64,000 bases of DNA from Alloacidobacterium dinghuense (GCF_014274465.1 NZ_CP060394.1:3844001-3908000); one strand, 5' to 3'. Counted from the first letter of the stretch, positions 41,703 to 50,220 are shown. Made by a program: numbers and translations. The notes: generated by a model not told the origin, from the letters alone.

Positions 41703-42161
41703 ATGAAACAAACAACGTTGCGCAGATTGAACTCACATCAGAATCGGTCGCAGGATAACTCGTCCCGGTATCCCTCTCACGCTTTCGTGGTCGGGTTCAG
41801 TGCAGTTATCTTGATTCTGGTTGCAATCGTATTATTTCCCCGCATAAGCCGCGCGGAGGCGGACGCCGATCACGGCAAGGAGCTTTTTGAAAAACGCTGC
41901 ACCGGATGCCATTCTCTGGATCAGGATAAAGAGGGACCTCATCTTAGGGGCGTCTATGGAAGGCAGGCAGGCAAGGTTCCCGGGTTCACGTATTCCGAGG
42001 CGTTACAATCATCGGCTATAACCTGGGACGACGCTTCTCTGGACAAGTGGCTGACAAATACGGACTCACTGATAGCAGATAATGATATGGCCTTTCGCGT
42101 TGTCAAGCCGGATGAGCGCGCAGACATTATCCGGTACCTGAAAGCCGTATCACTGAAGTAG
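41703..42161 (+). CDS. class I cytochrome c
   Basis: A 152-residue protein: an N-terminal membrane anchor (FVVGFSAVILILVAIVLFPR), haem motif CTGCH in LFEKRCTGCHSLDQDKEGPH, LRGVYGRQAGKVPGFTYSEA and the axial Met in NDMAFRVVKPDERADIIRYL. This is the small monohaem type similar to mitochondrial cytochrome c. Third gene of the phosphoesterase-haem operon, followed by the broken ECF sigma gene 31 bases downstream. Confidence 0.9.
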   Translation: MKQTTLRRLNSHQNRSQDNSSRYPSHAFVVGFSAVILILVAIVLFPRISRAEADADHGKELFEKRCTGCHSLDQDKEGPHLRGVYGRQAGKVPGFTYSEALQSSAITWDDASLDKWLTNTDSLIADNDMAFRVVKPDERADIIRYLKAVSLK

Positions 42162-42192
42162 CCTGCCCGGTGGCCTTGTGAAGGCGCAATGA

Positions 42193-42706
42193 ATGGACCT
42201 GGAGTTTTTTGAGCAGCTGGCATTACCGTTGTTCGATTCTTTGTATAACCTGGCCCACTGGTTGACTGGCGATCCTGCGCTATACCTTTCTGACTTCGCG
42301 AAGCGGCCTCACCATCCGAAATACTTCATGGCTCGAAGACGAAAACATGGATGTAAATTTGACGGCTACACACACTGACACTCCCGAAGCCTTGCTTTTG
42401 CGGCAAGAGAATCAGCAGACAGTGGTGGATGCGTTGGAGAACTTGCCGGCTCGATATCGTGAAGTCATTCTGCTCTGCGAAGTGGAAGAGTTTTCGTACC
42501 GGGAGATCGCTGAAATACTTTCATTGCCAATCGGCACGGTCATCTCACGCCTACACCGGGCCAAGCACGCGCTGCGCCATTCATTGAATGGGCGAATGCG
42601 CCTGGGAGGTCTCAGAATGCACAGTGATCAGGATGACGCAACGCTTGTCGAGTATCTGGATGGAGAACTTCGGATCACAGCTGTTCTGGAGCTTATTCGC
42701 GGCTGA
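42193..42706 (+). pseudogene. ECF sigma factor with deleted region 2, fused to truncated anti-sigma start
   Basis: The start MDLEFFEQLALPLFDSLYNL, AHWLTGDPA is region 2.1 of an ECF sigma factor. In intact relatives about 45 residues with the -10 recognition core follow (EDLVQETY...FRAWIFRILKN); here the next recognisable piece, TFLTSRSGLTIRNTSWLEDE, joins directly and in another frame. From ATG 42347 region 4 is intact: ALENLPARYREVILLCEVEE, FSYREIAEILSLPIGTVISR, LHRAKHALR. The frame then runs into MHSDQDDATLVEYLDGELR, the usual start of an anti-sigma factor, and stops after ten more codons. Deletion, frameshift and truncated partner make the pair non-functional. Confidence 0.8.
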
Positions 42707-43033
42707 TTCCAAGTTCAATCGCCTGTGCCATTTGCTCGTTTGCCTGCTTCATCACGGCTTTATGGTCCCACCTCTTGTCGCGGCTTATCCCAGAGAAGAG
42801 TGACTCCTTCGGTTAGCCTGCTCCAGACTGGCATTCTCTGCATCAAGGAAATTTCGCCTATGTATTTTGTGCCTAGCGACCGCAGCGGCAGAAGCCTACG
42901 CATACAACCTTTGAGCGCTATATACAGCTTGTGTGCCCAACTTCTGTGCCACTGCGATCAAGGTCTTCCCGCCTTCATTAAGGCAACTGGTAGTGATAAG
43001 CCCCTCTACTGTGCGACTGTAGCGGCAGCGTCA
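42707..43033. other. intergenic, nothing recognised
   Basis: Between the broken sigma/anti-sigma remnant and the 3' end of the convergent haloperoxidase gene. The rest of an anti-sigma factor was looked for here and not found. Confidence 0.4.
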
Positions 43034-44362
43034 TTAGTCGTGGTCAGGTCTTTGGTCCCGATCATCCGGCCGCAAGAAGTGATCAAAGACAAATTCTCCA
43101 ATATCTTCCCCGAGTTCTCTTCCTGTTGTTAAGTCCGAACGAAAATGAACTCCAGCGAAGACTCGGCTCAGAGTCGCCTCTTGCCGCGCAGCCGAGAAAC
43201 TTGTGAATGAGCGTTCGACTCCGGGTAAGACCTCAGATGTTACGGTGAAATTGAATCGATCTATTCTGAAGAACGACCTCAGCAAGAAGGCACCGCTTGC
43301 GCTAATCACCGCGTGTGCTCCAGGATATGAGGGGTCGGGAGTCGTCTTGCCGACTTCGGGGAGCCAACTTGGATCCGCAGTCGTGTCAGGATTGTTGTCC
43401 ATGCCAGCGGCCCGAATTGCGGTAACTGGTCGCCAGAAGGTGTATGTGTACTTCGCGTCGTAAAACGCGATTACGTCATCAGCGAACGCAAGGTTCAACA
43501 GGGCAAAGAGCCGGGCGCTCTCCGGCAACGAAAGTCCATGTGCAAGAGTTGCAGTCTGCGCAATCTCGTTCCAGTAATTCTGAATGGCCCCATTCCAGAA
43601 ATGGCCAGTTAGAGCCTGATCCGCTGTTGCGGTTGTACTCTTCGCTATTCCCAGTGACTTCACTTCCTTGAAATCCCTGGTGTATCTGTCGCTCGTCAAT
43701 TCCGGGGGCGGTCCGGGACGAAACTGGTTTGCAGCTTCCAGAGTAAATGGTGTAACTCTGGACCATTCGGTGAACTGAGGTTTCGGGAAATTCGGGGGTG
43801 TGGATTGAAAGTCGCCTGGTGCACTTCCAAAGACAGATGGCGGAGGTTGAGCAGTGGATCCGTCACTGCTTCGAGCATCGAGGATGGCATCAGCAACCAT
43901 TTCGCCAACTTTGATTCCCTGATTTTTGTGGACGCCGTCGGGAATCTGAGACAGCAGTTGGTCCAGTTGTGCATTTAGTGTCTTCTCGAAATCCGGATAC
44001 AGTGCAATCAGCACGGCGTGCGCTGCGGCATCCGCCGCGGCTGCCTCCGAAGCTCTTCGTGACACTCCCGCAAATTTCACAAAGTAAGGCCTGTGCGTTC
44101 GATCGATGTTATTGACCGCGTCGTAAATTGCGGCGTGCATGATGGCAAAGCTGCGGGTAGGGTGAACTGTTGGAGATTGAGCGCCGGGCGTGCGCACGAT
44201 AACCAGGAGCGTCCGGTTCCACTGAACAACAGGATTGAGCGACTGACGAGCTACGCTTGGCGTATTCTCGTTCGTTTCTTCTGTGGGTGCACTGGTTGAG
44301 GTAGTCACCTGAGCCATTAGGCTGGTGCAAAGTAGTGAGAACGTTAGTAATGCTCTCATCAT
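43034..44362 (-). CDS. secreted vanadium-dependent haloperoxidase-like protein (PAP2 superfamily)
   Basis: A 442-residue exported protein; AAGGAAG precedes the ATG at 44362 and MMRALLTFSLLCTSLMAQ is a signal peptide. The vanadate site of haloperoxidases can be matched: Lys304 and Arg311 in KYTYTFWRPVTAIR, His350 in PSYPGAHA, Arg400 and His406 in SRVFAGVHFRSD. Spacing Lys-Arg (7) and Arg-His (6) equals that of the Curvularia chloroperoxidase. The middle motif reads PGAHA where that enzyme has PSGHA, so the Ser and Gly are Gly and Ala. Such bacterial proteins may oxidise halides with H2O2 or act as phosphatases; activity is not known. Site (f) lies upstream. Confidence 0.85.
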   Translation of the reverse strand: MMRALLTFSLLCTSLMAQVTTSTSAPTEETNENTPSVARQSLNPVVQWNRTLLVIVRTPGAQSPTVHPTRSFAIMHAAIYDAVNNIDRTHRPYFVKFAGVSRRASEAAAADAAAHAVLIALYPDFEKTLNAQLDQLLSQIPDGVHKNQGIKVGEMVADAILDARSSDGSTAQPPPSVFGSAPGDFQSTPPNFPKPQFTEWSRVTPFTLEAANQFRPGPPPELTSDRYTRDFKEVKSLGIAKSTTATADQALTGHFWNGAIQNYWNEIAQTATLAHGLSLPESARLFALLNLAFADDVIAFYDAKYTYTFWRPVTAIRAAGMDNNPDTTADPSWLPEVGKTTPDPSYPGAHAVISASGAFLLRSFFRIDRFNFTVTSEVLPGVERSFTSFSAARQEATLSRVFAGVHFRSDLTTGRELGEDIGEFVFDHFLRPDDRDQRPDHD

Positions 44363-44522
44363 TCGAGTGCTTCCTTTCTGATTCGCCCGGGCTTGCTTCC
44401 ATGGCATAGCTAGACATGGAGAACATCCGGGCATCGATGCTGAGTCAATTGGTGTTTGGTGAAAGCGGTGAAGCTGACTGTGTGGCACTACGTTGACTGC
44501 GCACACTCCCGCTGCCGTTGCT

Positions 44523-44547
44523 AACTGAGAGGCCAACGAAATATTCC
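44523..44547 (-). promoter_or_regulatory. ECF-type promoter element (site f), before haloperoxidase gene
   Basis: On the minus strand GGAAT-ATTTCGTTGGCCTCT-CAGTT: the same boxes and spacer. The CAGTT is 161 bases before the haloperoxidase start, so the leader would be long. Confidence 0.6.
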
Positions 44548-44714
44548 CAGGCGGCTAGATCGGCCGGAGAACAAGTCTTTGCTGCACGTTGTTGGTAGAA
44601 CCAAAGAGAGAGCCACGGTCTCCCACTCGGTCAGCCCCGACTAGGCTCACGTGAGCCGCGGTTTTTGGAGATTAGCCAGAAGGATATAAATTTCGTTCTC
44701 TTGCTTGGAATCTG

Positions 44715-44739
44715 GGAATAATCCCAAGCCACGTCAGTT
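44715..44739 (+). promoter_or_regulatory. ECF-type promoter element (site d), before omega-like gene
   Basis: TCTGGGAATAATCCCAAGCCACGTCAGTTCTTATCGCTAG: GGAAT, 15 bases, CAGTT. The CAGTT lies 49 bases before the ATG at 44784, the same distance as at site (c). Confidence 0.65.
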
Positions 44740-44783
44740 CTTATCGCTAGACACGCGATGAAAGGTCTCCAGGTGAATAAAGT

Positions 44784-45032
44784 ATGCGCTCTGATTTAGT
44801 GTTCGGGGCACTTGCCCATATTTCGAATCGCTATCATCTTTGTCGGCTGACCTCCAAGGCCACCCGCAAATTTCATGTACCGAAAGCTCGCTTGCAAGAG
44901 ACGACGAACGATGTGCTTGTTCGCTTACGTCACTCCCATTCGATTCAGCTGATTGCACCACAATCTGCACACTTCCAACGCCGCCCAGCTTGGGCAGGAC
45001 TGTCAGCGGTCAAAAATGTCTGCCTTCTGTGA
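44784..45032 (+). CDS. RNA polymerase omega-like small protein
   Basis: An 82-residue protein whose first 55 residues, MRSDLVFGALAHISNRYHLC, RLTSKATRKFHVPKARLQET, TNDVLVRLRHSHSIQLI, follow the pattern of acidobacterial RNA polymerase omega subunits as I remember them (NRYxLCxxxxKATRKxH...TTNDVL). In E. coli terms this corresponds to the NRFDLVLVAARRARQ helix region. The last 25 residues are unrelated and may be a frameshifted tail. A GGTGAATAAAGT region and an ECF-type site precede the start. If right, this is a second omega-like gene beside the housekeeping rpoZ. Confidence is moderate because it rests on memory of the family pattern. Confidence 0.45.
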   Translation: MRSDLVFGALAHISNRYHLCRLTSKATRKFHVPKARLQETTNDVLVRLRHSHSIQLIAPQSAHFQRRPAWAGLSAVKNVCLL

Positions 45033-45298
45033 CAAGCGGAGTAAGACCCTCATGGCCACCATGACATCTCTGCCGATGGCGCTGTTCGAAGCGCCACGAC
45101 AAATCGCATGATGTTGCCTCCTGCTTGAGCATCTAAACGAATTTGGGAAACACCCTAACCCTGTCACGCTGAGACAGGGATGGCTCAGCCGTAAACCCAA
45201 AAATCTGTCACATCCTCCGATATGTTGGAAGCTCTACCGGGGCCCACTGCGCGCAAAGCCCTGAAGCCAACAATTCAGACAGACTGCGGTTGCCCTAG

Positions 45299-47965
45299 TC
45301 ACCGATCGTCGCGCATGATTGTTAAAGGATCCACGATAGATGCCTGAACTGCAGGAAGCGCGCTCGCAATCAATACGGATACTCCTGTTGAGAGTGCGAC
45401 GATTACCCAAATCCAAAGCGGCGGCGAGCTGATGATCGTTGTGCCGCTCAGCAATACGCGCAAAAGCGCGAGTGTAATCGAGGTGCCTAGCAAGGTGCCT
45501 CCAAGGACAAGTTTTCCTGCATTGCTCATGATCCTTAATCCGATACGCCAACGCTGAGCGCCGAGCGCAATACGAAGCGCCAGCTCGCGTCGGCGCTGGA
45601 GTTGAGCATCGCGCTGCACACTGAATAGCCCGAAAATGCTGAGTATCGACGCCGTCAACGCTGACGCGCCACTGAGCAGCGTCGCTATCCGCAGAGGCGC
45701 AAAGGCAGATTGAGCGAGTTGGGCATCAAAGGTGCTGATAGCAATGGGGGCCGTTTCGTAGCCTGGTACAGACTTGATTCTTCGACGTAGTTCGGCTGGC
45801 AGATGAGCGTTTGACTTTGAGTGATCGATAATCAGCGTCATACGAGGCGGACAATCCTGGTATATGGGAAAGTAAATGGCGGGCTCTGCGTGCTGCTGGA
45901 ATATCCCAAACACCTGTGACTGAACTACTCCGATGATCTGTGTTCTCACACCTCTGTCATCAATAACGGCCGCGCCGAGCGGTTTGCCACTGAAATAAAG
46001 ATCGGCGGCTTCCTGGTTGAGAATACCTATTCGACCTTGACCGGCAACCTGATGGTCAGAGAACTTTTGGCCAGCGACCAATGGCATGCCAAGTGTCTCG
46101 AAATAACCGGATGAAACAACGTTCACATTTAATTCGGTGTTGACTGGCGATGACACGGGGGCACGAAAGCGCCCACGGATGGTTGGCTCGGGAGCAATTA
46201 AGTGATCTGTGTAATCGTAATAAATTGTTGGACGCTTTTCATTCGACGCATCTGTTGGAATTCTTTTGACCACACCAATGACCTCAACCGGGGAGCCGAA
46301 GGGATCCTGGATCATCATTCCAGCGGTCTTCGCCCCAAAGAGCTCGTGAGCAGCATTCTCATCGACAAGAGCTTCCTTGCGGGTTGGATCTCTGACACCG
46401 AACATTCGCCCAGCAATCGGCGGTCGATCTATGTACTTGAGCGATTCAGAGGTGAGCCAATCGATCTCCATCTCCACGTCGCGAAACTGCGAGGATGGCA
46501 GATCCACGCTAAACGATCGCCATTTTGGCTGATTGCCCGGAAGTTGGGCTGTCCACGCCAATGGTGACAGATTGGCGACCGATTTCACCCGTTTCTTGAC
46601 CTCGTTGAAATAGTTCAAATCAACTTCCGGTCGCATCTGTGCTTGGACGGTTAAGAGTATCGGATCGCCGAGGCTACGTCCGGTGCTTGTCTCTAAAGCT
46701 GCGTGAAGACCTCTAACAAGAAAGACTGAAGAGATTACGAGTACATAGCAGGCCGTAATCTGTCCAATGACCAAGCCGGTTCGAAGACTTTCTATCTTTT
46801 TTGAAGGCAACCCGCTTTCCCGCCCAAGAATGATCCAGGGGCGATCAGTCACGGTCGCAAAGACGGGCATCATTCCGCTGATGATGGTAATGCAGACACT
46901 TGCTATTGAGGCCGCAAAGATTGGCGGCAAATGCGGCGCGAAGACAAGGTGTTCTGCATCCTCTTCAAAGAGCAGTGCTGGGATAATACGCGCCGTGCAG
47001 ACTGCCAGCAGTACTCCTATGACTCCCCCGGCCAGAGAGATAACGATACTGTCCGACAATAACTCTCTGATCAGTTGCCTACGGGTCGCGCCGAGCGCAA
47101 CCCGTAAAGATGTCTCGTGAGACCGCTTTAACGCCCTTCCCATCAAGAACGAAGCAACATTGATAGAAGCGATGAAGAACACAGCACCGGCAGTAACATT
47201 CAACAACATGCGAATACGCGACAATCCCCGAATTGTTCTCGGTGCTGCGCCTGTAAAAGGAACAACACTGATAGCGCTGGATGGGCCCACACTCATGCGA
47301 ACAGCTGATTGCGCCTGACCCGGCGAAATGGATGCTCGAAGCGAGCCGAGAACCCACCAATCCCGGGCACTTCGATCCACACCTTGCAAATCTTTGTCTT
47401 GTAAAGGCATCCAGAGATCGACGCTACGGTCACTATAGAGACCTTCCATTCGCTCTGGTGCAATACCAATGATCGGAAAGTCTGTGTTATCGACCCTAAT
47501 CTGATGACCAAGGACATCGGCCTTGCCGTCCAATTCCTTTTGCCACAGGTGTTGGCTGACAATGACCCCGACTCCTTGTGGCAGGTCTAGCGCCTCCGCT
47601 AGATCGAGAGTGACCGCAGCAACAATCGCGATCTTGGGGTGACCATCGATTGCAATGTCGGTTGGCACAATTCGGGCAGCGCCGATCCATGCAAATACGT
47701 TCGAACTATGTTTGAGTTGGAGATATTCAGCATGTGAGAGCTGTCCTAACTCGTGGAAGCGGTCCTGACCTAATATCGAGACGATCCTGTCTGCATGTTT
47801 AAGTGGTAGGCGGGGATTCGTCAGTCCCTGGACAAACCCATACACAGAAGCATTGCTGCCGACTCCAATTGCAATCGTGAGCAGGAGAGCAATTGACAGT
47901 CCTGGTGTTCGTACAAATGCTCTAGCGGAAGCACGAATTGCAGGCAGGCATCGAGAGAGGATCAC
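45299..47965 (-). CDS. FtsX/MacB-type ABC permease (acidobacterial duplicated-orphaned permease type)
   Basis: An 888-residue permease built of two MacB/FtsX halves. Each half has an N-terminal helix, a large periplasmic domain and three membrane helices. First half: LSIALLLTIAIGVGSNASVY, later RSHETSLRVALGATRRQLIR (the coupling motif) and membrane stretches. Second half: SLRTGLVIGQITACYVLVIS, IIGVVQSQVFGIFQQHAEPA, RRRELALRIALGAQRWRIGL and a final triplet of helices ending VDPLTIMRDDR. No ATPase gene is adjacent, as is usual for this expanded family in Acidobacteria. Its length and order match, but the transported or signalled molecule is unknown. Confidence 0.85.
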   Translation of the reverse strand: MILSRCLPAIRASARAFVRTPGLSIALLLTIAIGVGSNASVYGFVQGLTNPRLPLKHADRIVSILGQDRFHELGQLSHAEYLQLKHSSNVFAWIGAARIVPTDIAIDGHPKIAIVAAVTLDLAEALDLPQGVGVIVSQHLWQKELDGKADVLGHQIRVDNTDFPIIGIAPERMEGLYSDRSVDLWMPLQDKDLQGVDRSARDWWVLGSLRASISPGQAQSAVRMSVGPSSAISVVPFTGAAPRTIRGLSRIRMLLNVTAGAVFFIASINVASFLMGRALKRSHETSLRVALGATRRQLIRELLSDSIVISLAGGVIGVLLAVCTARIIPALLFEEDAEHLVFAPHLPPIFAASIASVCITIISGMMPVFATVTDRPWIILGRESGLPSKKIESLRTGLVIGQITACYVLVISSVFLVRGLHAALETSTGRSLGDPILLTVQAQMRPEVDLNYFNEVKKRVKSVANLSPLAWTAQLPGNQPKWRSFSVDLPSSQFRDVEMEIDWLTSESLKYIDRPPIAGRMFGVRDPTRKEALVDENAAHELFGAKTAGMMIQDPFGSPVEVIGVVKRIPTDASNEKRPTIYYDYTDHLIAPEPTIRGRFRAPVSSPVNTELNVNVVSSGYFETLGMPLVAGQKFSDHQVAGQGRIGILNQEAADLYFSGKPLGAAVIDDRGVRTQIIGVVQSQVFGIFQQHAEPAIYFPIYQDCPPRMTLIIDHSKSNAHLPAELRRRIKSVPGYETAPIAISTFDAQLAQSAFAPLRIATLLSGASALTASILSIFGLFSVQRDAQLQRRRELALRIALGAQRWRIGLRIMSNAGKLVLGGTLLGTSITLALLRVLLSGTTIISSPPLWIWVIVALSTGVSVLIASALPAVQASIVDPLTIMRDDR

Positions 47966-48446
47966 TCAATCTAATATGCAAGTGCCATGCCAAGCCTGGA
48001 CCTTGGGATACCATGACTTCGCGCATACTATGCGTCCAATTTTGAGACTCCTATGTCCATCTGTGGACAGAATTTCTACTCTCGATTATCGACAAATCGC
48101 CAATTCACTCACCGAGATTCTGAAAAACTGGCGTTGTAGACGAATTGCCGGCTACAGAAATTTCGTTGATTAGCTGGGTCAGTTCCGTGTTGGCGACCAT
48201 TCGCTAACTAGGGGAGACTTCAGGAAAGGGAACGCTATGTACGTTAAGAGAGTCTTCGCATGGTCTTTTCAGTGGCTTAACGCTCCGCTCTGGCGAAAAG
48301 TTTCTACACAAGAAGCCGAAGATTAACTCTCTTAGAATCAATGCAGATTTGCTATTGGCGTACTTAATATTCCGTTTCGTGGGGTGTCCCCTATTCTACT
48401 AGTTAATGGGATTGCGACAGGGCGGATGCTTGCCAGTCACCAACGC
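47966..48446. other. intergenic, with one possible small protein gene
   Basis: Upstream region of the permease, then a small reading frame at 48237-48326 listed separately. Nothing else is recognisable. Confidence 0.4.
48237..48326 (+). CDS. possible 29-residue small protein
   Basis: MYVKRVFAWSFQWLNAPLWR followed by KVSTQEAED. AGGAAAGGGAACGCT precedes the ATG. The aromatic, amphipathic N-terminal half (Trp and Phe spaced for a membrane-surface helix) and acidic end resemble small membrane-associated peptides. Nothing else supports it; it could be chance. Confidence 0.3.
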   Translation: MYVKRVFAWSFQWLNAPLWRKVSTQEAED

Positions 48447-49010
48447 TTATGTCGGTAGAAGACCGGCCACCCGGTAGCTGTCGATCAACGCATCGTAAAG
48501 CGCAATGTCTGCGCGACTCCTTGCCATAAGTTGTGCACCAGCGACGGCAGCGAAGATGGCGCGAGCTCGTCGCTGGCTCTGCTTAGGGCTGACTACTTTG
48601 GCGGCGGACAGAACCTTGCTCAGCCAGGAGGTATTGACGTCAGCAAATGTCTGAACTTCCTTCTTGACCGGCTCAGGCAGGTCATCGTACTCCGCAGACA
48701 TGAAGCTGTGGAGACACATTCGATTGTCGTTCTCAAGCGCCCGGCGGAAGATTTCAGGATATCGGCGTAAGGCACGGATCGGGTCCCCGGATTCGTTGAG
48801 CAGTCCCTCCAGAACTGCCGCTGTGTCCTCCCAGTAGCGCCTGGCCACAGCCTCGGCCAGATCGGCCTTGCTGGGGAAGTAGTAATAGATACTTGCGGCT
48901 TTGATGCCCACCTCTTCAGCTAGATCACGGAAGTTCAATCCACTGTAGCCATGGGCCTGCGCAACCCGTTTGGCTGCTGCCAGGATGTCTTCTCGAGAGT
49001 TTGCGGTCAC
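48447..49010 (-). CDS. TetR-family transcriptional regulator
   Basis: A 187-residue regulator: ILAAAKRVAQAHGYSGLNFR, DLAEEVGIKAASIYYYFPSK (helix-turn-helix), ADLAEAVARRYWEDTAAVLE. The ligand domain has NRMCLHSFMSAEYDDLPEPV, a Cys-containing segment as in the YxaF/LmrA-like and other redox-sensing TetRs. It is divergent from the carboxymuconolactone-decarboxylase-like gene at 49147 with a palindrome between them (49065-49084), so it probably represses itself and that gene. Confidence 0.85.
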   Translation of the reverse strand: MTANSREDILAAAKRVAQAHGYSGLNFRDLAEEVGIKAASIYYYFPSKADLAEAVARRYWEDTAAVLEGLLNESGDPIRALRRYPEIFRRALENDNRMCLHSFMSAEYDDLPEPVKKEVQTFADVNTSWLSKVLSAAKVVSPKQSQRRARAIFAAVAGAQLMARSRADIALYDALIDSYRVAGLLPT

Positions 49011-49064
49011 TTCGCCGGTCCCCTACTTTCCTTTGTGTCACAGAATTGGCGCATACATTTTGAA

Positions 49065-49084
49065 TCTACCATGTGATAGGTAGA
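49065..49084. promoter_or_regulatory. TetR operator-like palindrome
   Basis: TCTACCATGTGATAGGTAGA: arms TCTACC/GGTAGA around an eight-base centre, in the TetR-CMD intergenic gap, 54 bases before the TetR start and 62 before the CMD start. Confidence 0.7.
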
Positions 49085-49146
49085 ATCTCAAGAACATGTA
49101 GCGTACAGGATTGCTTGCGACGCTACAGATCACAAAGGAGAATCAC

Positions 49147-49728
49147 ATGCCGAACTATTCAGTTCATACCATCGCCTCGGCGCCTGAGGGTTCAAAGCCG
49201 GCGCTCGAACAGCTCAAGAGGGCCTTTGGTGTTTTACCGAACCTTCCCGCGGTCATTGCAAATTCACCAAAACTCATCAACTCCCTCGTTGGCCTGTTTG
49301 GGCAGGTGCATAGCCCGGGGCTTAGCGAGGCGGAGAATCAGATTGTCCTGCTGACAGACGCAGTCACGAACTCCAGCACCTATGCGGTAGCATTCCACAC
49401 GGCGCTGGCTCTCCAGCAGGGAATCAGTTCTGAAGAGACAACCGCAATTCGCGAGCGGCGCTTACCCACGAACAAACGATTTGCGGCGCTTTCCGCACTG
49501 GCTAAGGGGCTCATCGAAAAACGCGGGCACTTGAGCGAGGAGGAGCTTGATTCGTTTATCGCTGCCGGCTTCACGAAGGAGCAGATCCTGGAAGTTATCG
49601 CTATCGTGGCGGCATCGACGATCACAAACTACACCGGAACCATCGCCAATCCGCCGCTGGAAGACCCATTCCGACAGCACGCATGGCGAGGATTACAGCA
49701 GAGAGCCGAGACTACAGCCGCGGCTTGA
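49147..49728 (+). CDS. carboxymuconolactone decarboxylase/AhpD-fold protein without redox cysteines
   Basis: A 193-residue AhpD-like helical protein; AAGGAG precedes the ATG at 49147. EQLKRAFGVLPNLPAVIANS is the usual N-terminus, GLSEAENQIVLLTDAVTNSS leads to the active region. AhpD-type members read NxCxYCxxAH; here the sequence is NSSTYAVAFH, so the first Cys is Ser77 and the second Ala80, while His84 is kept. A thiol peroxidase role is therefore unlikely; decarboxylase-like or an unknown role remains. The second half (AAGFTKEQILEVIAIVAAST, NPPLEDPF) is typical of uncharacterised CMD family members under TetR control. Confidence 0.85.
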   Translation: MPNYSVHTIASAPEGSKPALEQLKRAFGVLPNLPAVIANSPKLINSLVGLFGQVHSPGLSEAENQIVLLTDAVTNSSTYAVAFHTALALQQGISSEETTAIRERRLPTNKRFAALSALAKGLIEKRGHLSEEELDSFIAAGFTKEQILEVIAIVAASTITNYTGTIANPPLEDPFRQHAWRGLQQRAETTAAA

Positions 49729-50040
49729 ATCTGTCGGCCTGGTCCAGTTCTGATGAGAGGGAGATCTAAACCGATATGCAATCGACCTCCACGGTTCCCT
49801 AACTCGGTGAATTACTGCGCTACTGGAGACAGGAGCGAGGCGGAAGCCAACTCGAATTCTCAATGGATACAGGCATCTCGCAGCGTCACCGCTACGCAAG
49901 ATCGGAAACGCCTCGAGGACGAGTTTTGGGTAAGCCCGTGAACTTGGTGGGAGGCGTTTTCGATTTGCAGGGGGGAAGGAAGCCGCAGGCGCCGCGGTCG
50001 CGGTGATCCAGGTTGGGATTATGGAGATTAAGGCGGTGCC
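49729..50040. other. intergenic, nothing recognised
   Basis: Sequence between the CMD gene and a Kelch-repeat fragment. Frames on both strands are short and show no protein character. Confidence 0.35.
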
Positions 50041-50220
50041 GAGCAACCAGAGGTCTATGATCCGACCTCAGGAGCATTCGTTCCAGTGGGAGGTGCGAAG
50101 CTGGATGGATTCTGTTTCTCCAGCGCCACATTGTTGAGCGATGGCCGAGTCCTGTTGGCCGGCGGTGATGCCAAGCCCGGAGGTTCAGGAGTGAATCACG
50201 CATGGCTTTATCAGCCGTAA
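50041..50220 (+). pseudogene. Kelch-repeat protein fragment
   Basis: Sixty codons with a natural Kelch pattern: EQPEVYDPTSGAFVPVGGAK, CFSSATLLSDGRVLLAGGDA, GVNHAWLYQP then stop. The motif SATLLSDGRVLLAGG is typical of secreted Kelch proteins. There is no start: the frame is blocked by TAA just upstream (about 50030). It is a 3' remnant of a larger gene. Confidence 0.65.

Noticed and set aside
47966-48200. ECF-type site before the ADOP permease
   Set aside because: AACTGGCG...AATTGCC near 48130 only partly matches the minus-strand consensus and lacks the ATTCC box.
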